Assembly: GCA_046758085.1 (NCBI GenBank)
Contig: JBHHZP010000141.1
Location: 1-9,588, forward strand
Direction: 5' to 3'
DNA length: 9,588 nt
Source: VRUB01 sp046758085
GTDB lineage: Bacteria > Pseudomonadota > Gammaproteobacteria > Acidiferrobacterales > SPGG2
A model generated the notes under the pieces. The model was given only the letters and a program-made list of their open reading frames with translations, was not told where the DNA came from and did not search any database. Below, in pieces: positions 5,778 through 9,588 of this stretch; positions within the stretch are counted from its first letter, which is position 1; every line of letters begins with the position of its first letter. The translations under genes and the position numbers were made by a program.

Positions 5778-6563
5778 TTATTCAGAAACCGCGATGAGAT
5801 AACGGAATCGGTTACTGAGTTCATAGCCTCCTGACGAAGTCTTGAAAGGAATTAGTGCGTCACGGACCGTTTCCCTGGCGCGCTGTTCGCCGACGCTACG
5901 GATCGCACGTGCGGCTGTGCCCGCGGAGAGCAGGCCGCGCAATGCGGTCTCCTCATCCGGGTATTGCCACAGTGTATCGACTTCCTCGCTTTCCATCGGG
6001 GTCAGCCCGGCCTCACTAACAAGCGCTTCGAGCGCACCTTCTTCCGACAGCGCAAACGGGCCCGGTGTGCCGGGTGGCGGCGCTGGCAGCAACGTGGCCA
6101 CTGCGCCCAGGCAGGCGGCCGCGTCGCAGTCCTCCGCTTTCCCCCAGACCGTAATAACCACGGGCGCTCCCGCACGGGCCACGCGTCGCGCCTCGCTTAA
6201 GGCGTTCACCGGGTTTGCGGCAAACTGGAAGGAATTAAATCCCGTTACGACGTCGAATGTCTGGCTTGCGAATGGGAGTTTCTCCATCTCACCCACGCGA
6301 AAATCACCCTGCGGTACGCGCTCTCTAGCAATCTCGATCAGGCCCTGGGCCGCATCGAGCCCTTTGATCGTGGCACCGAGTTGGGCGGCCAGCGCGCAGA
6401 AAAGGCCCGCGCCACAACCGACATCCAGCACCATGCTATCCGGTCCCACGTGTAGCTTGCGCAGCACCGCTTCATAAACGGCGGCCACTGAAGACTCCTG
6501 GACGTCTGCCCAATCTCTCGCGCGTGCACCCCAAAGCTCACCATGCATGCCTGCGGTTCCCAT
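5778..6563 (-). CDS. Class I SAM-dependent methyltransferase (UbiE/Methyltransf_11 type)
   Basis: A 261-residue cytoplasmic methyltransferase with the class I Rossmann fold. Motif I is VLDVGCGAG at 45-53. An acidic residue at the end of the second strand, Asp70 in KGLDAA, would bind the SAM ribose. GEMEKLPF at 91-98 and FDVVTGFNSFQF at 103-114 match motifs II and III of Methyltransf_11 proteins. The C-terminal half, with LLPAPPPGTPGPFALSEEG at about 157-175, is typical of small-molecule methyltransferases of this group. The ATG at 6563 has AGGAG 6 bases upstream. The gene follows ddaH by 44 bases on the same strand and has its own terminator downstream, so the two form a unit. The acceptor is unknown. 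Acting on a product related to methylarginine or dimethylamine is possible but is only inference from neighbourhood. Confidence 0.88.
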   Translation of the reverse strand: MGTAGMHGELWGARARDWADVQESSVAAVYEAVLRKLHVGPDSMVLDVGCGAGLFCALAAQLGATIKGLDAAQGLIEIARERVPQGDFRVGEMEKLPFASQTFDVVTGFNSFQFAANPVNALSEARRVARAGAPVVITVWGKAEDCDAAACLGAVATLLPAPPPGTPGPFALSEEGALEALVSEAGLTPMESEEVDTLWQYPDEETALRGLLSAGTAARAIRSVGEQRARETVRDALIPFKTSSGGYELSNRFRYLIAVSE

Positions 6564-6607
6564 GGTTTTCTCCTAGCTACGGTTAGGACGTACGGTTTGG
6601 CGGATTA

Positions 6608-7378
6608 TCACGCAGCGCCCTCAAAGATCAAGCTCAGGCACGTCAACCCGCCCTCCGCCTTGGCGAACTCCGAAACATCGACCGTCGTTACCGAAAATCC
6701 CTTCTTTTCCACCGATGCGATGGTATCGGGACACCGCTGGTGCATCACGATGGTCCCCGGCAGTCGGATCACGTTAGCGGCGAAGGGTTCGCGATCCGCA
6801 ACCGGAACGCGCTCGAAGTCTTGCAGCGCCCCGCAATCGATCCAATTCTCGTTGACCAGCAAGGTTGTATCGTTTAGCGCGGTGCAGGCGCTCTTTAGAT
6901 GAAGGGCGCCTTTGATTTCTATCGGCATCACCTGGTAACCGAACTCAGAGGCGATTTTGCTCAAGACGCCAACCCCTAATTCGTTGGTTCGAGGCGAAAG
7001 CCCCACATACAAGGTGCGGTTGATCCTCAGCACATCTCCGCCCTCGATGGTCGCAGGCAACTCGATGCGCTCTATGGGGCGGTATTTTCCAAGCGCTGCG
7101 GCCACATCGCCCGGTTCTGTTCGTCGAGACGCCGTGCCCATGGACGCGAGAATCGCGACCTCATCGAGCACGATCGCGCTGTCCTCGACAAAGACAGCGT
7201 CAGCCCCGGTGGGGCTGGCTTCCAGGCTCTTGACCCTGACACCTTGGCTCGACAAGGTATCTTGATAGCATGCGTGCTGTCGCAGCATACGGTCGAAGTC
7301 CATATTCACGCGCTCAAGGTGGGTGAGCTCGCAATTCTCGATTGCCCTCGACGGGGGACGGGTAAGGGCGACGAGCAT
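6608..7378 (-). CDS. ddaH: Dimethylarginine dimethylaminohydrolase (DDAH) family amidinohydrolase
   Basis: A 256-residue guanidine-modifying enzyme of the DDAH/arginine deiminase superfamily (beta/alpha propeller). DDAH converts N-omega-methylated arginines to citrulline plus methylamine or dimethylamine. Visible catalytic marks: AVFVEDSAI at 61-69 with substrate-binding Asp66, the EGGD block at 112-115, GLSPRTNE at 126-133, catalytic His160 in LHLKSACT, and the nucleophile Cys247 in EGGLTCLSLIF. Length and motif order match the Pseudomonas DDAH. The ATG at 7378 has GGAG 5 bases upstream. The methyltransferase gene lies 44 bases downstream. An attC-like site ends 51 bases upstream, so the gene sits at the end of, or inside, the cassette array. 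Close relatives acting on other guanidines cannot be excluded. Confidence 0.88.
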   Translation of the reverse strand: MLVALTRPPSRAIENCELTHLERVNMDFDRMLRQHACYQDTLSSQGVRVKSLEASPTGADAVFVEDSAIVLDEVAILASMGTASRRTEPGDVAAALGKYRPIERIELPATIEGGDVLRINRTLYVGLSPRTNELGVGVLSKIASEFGYQVMPIEIKGALHLKSACTALNDTTLLVNENWIDCGALQDFERVPVADREPFAANVIRLPGTIVMHQRCPDTIASVEKKGFSVTTVDVSEFAKAEGGLTCLSLIFEGAA

Positions 7379-7429
7379 ATCAACTCCGAATCATGTCCAA
7401 GGCATATCGCGGTCGGGCTGAGGAGCGGG

Positions 7430-7505
7430 TGTTAACTCGCCAGCCGCACCTGCAGGCAACGAAATGCTCACAAGGTCGCGGGGCAGATGAGCCGCCTTGT
7501 TAGCC
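7430..7505 (-). other. attC-like site downstream of the formyltransferase
   Basis: On the minus strand R'' is GGCTAAC (7505-7499), holding the formyltransferase TAA stop, and R' is GTTAACA (7436-7430). The arms between are imperfectly complementary: the left arm has GGCTCATCTGC, and the right arm CAGGTGCGGCT reads in reverse as AGCCGCACCTG. Both cores keep the invariant AAC/GTT but deviate from RYYYAAC/GTTRRRY at other positions (6 of 7 and 5 of 7). A second half-site-like motif, GTTAAC followed by GCTCCTCAGCC, continues leftward, so two sites may have fused here. Confidence 0.55.
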
Positions 7506-8207
7506 ATTATCCAAGTTTCGAATAGAATAAATGACCTTTTCTCCCAGCCTGGCGGCCGGATAAGGGGGATAAATCATGGCACGTATAAAGCGCTCCTTGT
7601 AGGCTTCATCCCAGCTCGGATCTATTTGGCCGTTGTGGGGACGCCCCCGACTGTAATAACTGGATTCCCCCTTCTGCTTTTGCCCTCGTAGCCCTGCGCT
7701 GACATGCTCAAACACCTTGGGGAAATGCTTCATCGACTCGAACATAATCCTCATAAAAAGGGTTTCTTGGGTATCGAACTCTTCAACCGAAAGACGCTGC
7801 TGGAGTATGATATCTCCGGTATCGCATCCCTCGTCGATGTAGTGATAAGTGAACCCCACCTCTTTCTCTCCGTTGATCATTGCCCAGGGAACGCTGGAGC
7901 ATCCTCGATACTTAGGCAGCAAAGATGGATGAAGATTGAATATTTTCCCTCTGCACGACTCGATAACGTGCTTCTTGATGATGCATCTGTAATAGATCGA
8001 GCACACAACATCTGGCACGAAGGGAAGCTCGGCGTTTGAAATGTTGTCTACGGAAAAAGGGACGCCAAGTTTCCTACAGAAGTCAATGAGACTTGGTATG
8101 TGATAGGGGTCCTCGTGCGTGAATACGAAAACGTTATGATTCATGCTTTTGAGCAATTGCAGTGCCTTGCAACAAGTCCAATGGTAACCGCATAGAATGA
8201 CATTCAT
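7500..8207 (-). CDS. Formyltransferase-family protein (probable sugar N-formyltransferase)
   Basis: A 235-residue protein with the formyltransferase fold that transfers a formyl group from N10-formyltetrahydrofolate. The catalytic triad is visible: Asn91 and His93 in FNLHPSLLPKYRG (90-102) and Asp129 in DEGCDTGDI (125-133). The Asn-Asp spacing of 38 residues equals that of ArnA Asn102/Asp140. The C-terminal block FIRAMIYPPYPAARL (207-221) is like that of formyltransferases acting on amino-deoxysugars for O-antigen or antibiotic sugars, and unlike the tRNA-binding tail of Fmt. The ATG at 8207 has AAGGA 7 bases upstream. Five 60-base lines counted by hand within the gene average about 45% GC, clearly lower than the two lines counted in ddaH (about 58%), which suggests separate origin. 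The gene is alone between two attC-like sites, with no sugar aminotransferase or glycosyltransferase nearby. Confidence 0.87.
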   Translation of the reverse strand: MNVILCGYHWTCCKALQLLKSMNHNVFVFTHEDPYHIPSLIDFCRKLGVPFSVDNISNAELPFVPDVVCSIYYRCIIKKHVIESCRGKIFNLHPSLLPKYRGCSSVPWAMINGEKEVGFTYHYIDEGCDTGDIILQQRLSVEEFDTQETLFMRIMFESMKHFPKVFEHVSAGLRGQKQKGESSYYSRGRPHNGQIDPSWDEAYKERFIRAMIYPPYPAARLGEKVIYSIRNLDNG

Positions 8208-8279
8208 AGTCAGATCCTTCCGTTGTTCGTACGGCGAGCGGAGGGGGGCGGGCGGCTATCGACGGCAAGAAAGTACGCG

Positions 8280-8361
8280 GCGCAACCGCTGCCCGAAGAC
8301 CGCAGCCGTTTCATGCATCAGCTCCACCGCCCTGTGATGCGGCTGAAGCCCTATGTTATGG
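8280..8361 (-). other. Degenerate attC-like site downstream of DUF488
   Basis: On the minus strand R'' is CCATAAC (8361-8355), ending 1 base before the DUF488 TAG stop at 8353-8351. It is followed by a 5-base spacer and an L''-like GCTTCAGCC. The far end is GTTGCGC (8286-8280), matching GTTRRRY at 6 of 7 positions. The arms pair through CAGCCGCATCA with TGATGC and GGCTG, the latter split by a 7-base insertion. R'' matches RYYYAAC at only 5 of 7. About 70 bases without a recognisable feature (8208-8279) follow before the formyltransferase start. Confidence 0.42.
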
Positions 8362-8701
8362 ATTCAAGATATTCCTTCAGGGCAAAAGCGTTGTTAAGCC
8401 GATCTTCTTTGGAACTATAAAGCAGCGTCACCGTGCCTTCGCTCACGTCCTTCAAAAGCACCTCGAGCAAGTCCTGGTTCGCTTCGAGCTCGGAAAAATA
8501 TCTCGACTTGAACTCGGGCCACTTCTGGTGGTCGTGGGCGTACCAGCGACGTAGCCCGGCCGAAGGCGCGATCTCCTTTATCCAGACATGGACCTTGGCC
8601 TTCTCCTTGGACAAGCCGCGTGGCCACAGACGATCCACGAGTATCCGCTTCCCGTCCGCCCGGCGAGGGACTTCATACACACGTTTGACGTGGATCGTCA
8701 T
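8351..8701 (-). CDS. DUF488 family protein (YeaO-like)
   Basis: A 116-residue cytoplasmic protein of family DUF488, similar in layout to E. coli YeaO. Family motifs are IHVKRVYEVP at 3-12, ILVDRLWPRGLSK at 20-32, LRRWYAHDHQKWPEF at 50-64 and TLLYSSKEDRLNNA at 92-105. The length is that of the family. The biochemical function of DUF488 is not established, so none is assigned. Its ATG overlaps the stop of the preceding 112-residue gene as ATGA (8698-8701), showing translational coupling in one transcript. An attC-like site begins at its 3' end, so it is probably the second gene of a two-gene integron cassette. Confidence 0.88.
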   Translation of the reverse strand: MTIHVKRVYEVPRRADGKRILVDRLWPRGLSKEKAKVHVWIKEIAPSAGLRRWYAHDHQKWPEFKSRYFSELEANQDLLEVLLKDVSEGTVTLLYSSKEDRLNNAFALKEYLESIT

Positions 8702-9036
8702 TCTCCACGCAAGTAGGATCGAAGCTTCTGCTCGGTTTCACCGGTAATGAGATCGGATGATGCAACCAGCTCATCGAGGAACTTGCTGCAGGTAATTAGC
8801 GAAAGAGGCGTTCTGGCGGCTTCGTTCATTCGAGTCAATTCGCGAGAAACCTGTGCCCGTTGCTCCAGTAGATAGTTGAACTGCTCGTCGCAGGCCGCAA
8901 TCGGTGGCGGGTAACCCCTGATCTCCTCGTATATCCGGTCTCGTTCCTTCTCTAGAGCGATCCGAATCTGATTCCATACAAACTCCGCGATTTCGGCTTC
9001 TCGGTGCACTGGATGCGGATCGTGCGTAGACGGCAT
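8698..9036 (-). CDS. Hypothetical protein, helical, partner of DUF488 gene
   Basis: A 112-residue soluble protein with no signal peptide or membrane segment. It is rich in charged residues and looks largely helical: the stretch EAEIAEFVWNQIRIALEKER at 13-32 and the run LLEQRAQVSRELTRMNEAAR at 56-75 could form coiled coils. A central YPPPIAACDEQFNYLL at 42-57 recalls conserved hypothetical proteins I have met in proteobacteria, but I cannot name a family. GGAG lies 8 bases before the ATG at 9036, and the gene starts 27 bases after the R' end of the attC at 9064-9157, as expected for the first gene in a cassette. Its stop overlaps the DUF488 start. Function unknown. Confidence 0.78.
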   Translation of the reverse strand: MPSTHDPHPVHREAEIAEFVWNQIRIALEKERDRIYEEIRGYPPPIAACDEQFNYLLEQRAQVSRELTRMNEAARTPLSLITCSKFLDELVASSDLITGETEQKLRSYLRGE

Positions 9037-9063
9037 CGTCTCTTCTCCGGTGTCGGTGCGGTT

Positions 9064-9157
9064 ACCTAACGTCTCACGCTAAGCCACGCCGCCACCTGAG
9101 CCCGACCGCGCAAGCACCGCATGACTGTCCGGCGTCGACTTGAGCGCATTGTCAGGC
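9064..9157 (-). other. attC recombination site of an integron cassette
   Basis: Best attC of the three. On the minus strand R'' is GCCTGAC (9157-9151) and R' is GTTAGGT (9070-9064), a full GTTRRRY match. Between them L'' GCTCAAGTCGACGCC pairs with L' GGCGTGGCTTAGC, leaving a C between GCT and AAG unpaired; such extrahelical bases mark the recombinogenic strand in attC sites. The total of 94 bases is within the known range. The TGA stop of the 74-residue gene (9152-9154) lies inside R'', as is common for cassette genes. Confidence 0.78.
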
Positions 9158-9376
9158 TGCTTCGATTACGGCCTGTTCCGTTTCCTTCGGTAGATCCAAA
9201 CGCACGAAATAGTTCTCCGGGTAGAGATAGTCCTCACCAGACTCGTCAATTACCCGGACTTGACCGTGACGTTCGGCATCTGGATCAACGAGAAGCTCGT
9301 ATATCTTCCTTAATTCGAGCGATGCGGGATACTCGTCATTTCGTACGCAAACAGCAAGAATTTTGTTCTCTGTCAT
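9152..9376 (-). CDS. Small conserved hypothetical protein (74 residues)
   Basis: A 74-residue soluble, acidic protein. The core reads VRNDEYPASLELRKIYELL at 11-29 and VRVIDESGEDYLYPENYFV at 40-58, which looks like a compact beta-rich fold. I recall similar short proteins in many proteobacteria, annotated only as hypothetical and often next to a relative of the following entry. It starts 5 bases after the stop of that upstream gene with only a weak GGA before the ATG, so translation is probably coupled. Its stop lies in the R'' core of the attC at 9064-9157, which makes it the last gene of its cassette. Function unknown. Confidence 0.8.
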   Translation of the reverse strand: MTENKILAVCVRNDEYPASLELRKIYELLVDPDAERHGQVRVIDESGEDYLYPENYFVRLDLPKETEQAVIEAA

Positions 9377-9381
9377 AGCAG

Positions 9382-9582
9382 TTAGTCCAGATATCGCTTG
9401 ATCTTGAATTCTTTCTTTCCTATCCCAGAAGCCTCATACCAGTATAGCTCAGCCAGTCTTATGGTTCCGTCGGGCAATCGAATTCTTGCGATGCCCTTAC
9501 GCTTCCTCCAAACCCTCCCATTTTCCTTGTGCAGCCTAACGAGTCTGTAGAAAAACCCCTCTCCACTGTCGCACAACCGCAC
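9382..9582 (-). CDS. Small basic conserved hypothetical protein (66 residues, start uncertain)
   Basis: A 66-residue protein with a C-terminal core LPDGTIRLAELYWYEASGIGKKEFKIKRYLD (residues 36-66). That WYEA..GIGKKE.KIKR block is one I have met in short hypothetical proteins of proteobacteria, often paired with the 74-residue type that follows here. No family name or function can be given. The frame is closed by a TGA at 9588-9586, so the start must be the GTG at 9582 or a later codon such as the TTG at 9576. No ribosome-binding site can be checked at the window edge. It forms a two-gene unit with the next gene (5-base gap). Confidence 0.7.
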   Translation of the reverse strand: MRLCDSGEGFFYRLVRLHKENGRVWRKRKGIARIRLPDGTIRLAELYWYEASGIGKKEFKIKRYLD

Positions 9583-9588
9583 GATTCA

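Larger units (their letters stand above)
7430..9588 (-). mobile_element. Distal part of an integron gene-cassette array (no integrase in window)
   Basis: Three attC-like sites at 7430-7505, 8280-8361 and 9064-9157 (76, 82 and 94 bases) all point the same way as the small genes they follow. Each R'' core overlaps or lies 1 base from the upstream stop codon. They delimit a cassette with the formyltransferase, a two-gene cassette (112-residue protein plus DUF488), and the 3' part of a cassette with two small hypothetical genes that continues past the window edge. In integrons cassette genes usually read away from attI, so the integrase gene would lie to the right of 9588. With no integrase visible, an integrase-less attC cluster is equally possible. 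Confidence 0.65.

Noticed and set aside
5588..5787. Possible fourth attC from GAATAAC at the methyltransferase stop to GTTAACA at 5594-5588
   Set aside because: The span of about 200 bases exceeds known attC lengths, the arms are poorly complementary apart from GTAGTC/GACTAC, and a terminator lies between.
5591..5824. Minus-strand ORF of 77 codons after the methyltransferase
   Set aside because: AGGAGG is only 2 bases from its ATG, it overlaps the methyltransferase end by 47 bases, and an intrinsic terminator lies inside it.
5842..6477. Plus-strand ORF of 211 codons over the methyltransferase gene
   Set aside because: Antisense shadow with Ser/Ala-rich, low-complexity translation.

Overview
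The window looks like chromosomal DNA of a moderately GC-rich proteobacterium, most likely a gammaproteobacterium. The evidence is the general codon and GC character, the dispersed-repeat types at 1075-1623 that I associate with gammaproteobacterial genomes, and an integron cassette array at the right end. The assignment rests on impression rather than a marker gene.

Left part (1-4932): a catabolic and transport region. It opens with the last codons of a DppB-like permease and a complete DppC-like permease of a peptide/nickel-type ABC importer. About 650 bases follow without a credible gene, filled with dispersed repeats: a hairpin-rich element with a 14-bp perfect inverted repeat, degenerate 7-bp tandem repeats, and a repeat that runs up to the stop codon of the next gene. 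Then come an HMG-CoA-lyase-like enzyme on the minus strand and, divergently, a class III (CaiB/BaiF) CoA-transferase with a 3-hydroxyisobutyrate-dehydrogenase-family reductase. A dyad and a promoter-like site lie between the divergent units. Together they look like a small pathway that takes up an organic acid, activates it to a CoA ester and cleaves or oxidises it. The substrate cannot be read from the sequence.

Middle part (4933-5777): a 71-residue Lys/Ala/Arg-rich histone-H1-like protein on the minus strand, built of 11-residue repeats. It is preceded by an unusual leader with a promoter-like site, no credible ORF, and two strong plus one weaker intrinsic-terminator structures in tandem. 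This is either an independent small RNA or an attenuated leader. AT-rich DNA and the terminator of the next operon follow.

Right part (5778-9588), all on the minus strand: a two-gene unit of a DDAH-family dimethylarginine hydrolase and a class I SAM methyltransferase, then a run of small genes separated by attC-like recombination sites at 7430-7505, 8280-8361 and 9064-9157. Two of the three attC sites contain the upstream gene's stop codon inside the R'' core, and the third begins 1 base before the stop. I read this as the distal end of an integron cassette array. Its cargo is an AT-richer sugar-type formyltransferase, a DUF488 protein with a hypothetical partner, and a pair of small hypothetical proteins. 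The integrase would be expected to the right, outside the window.
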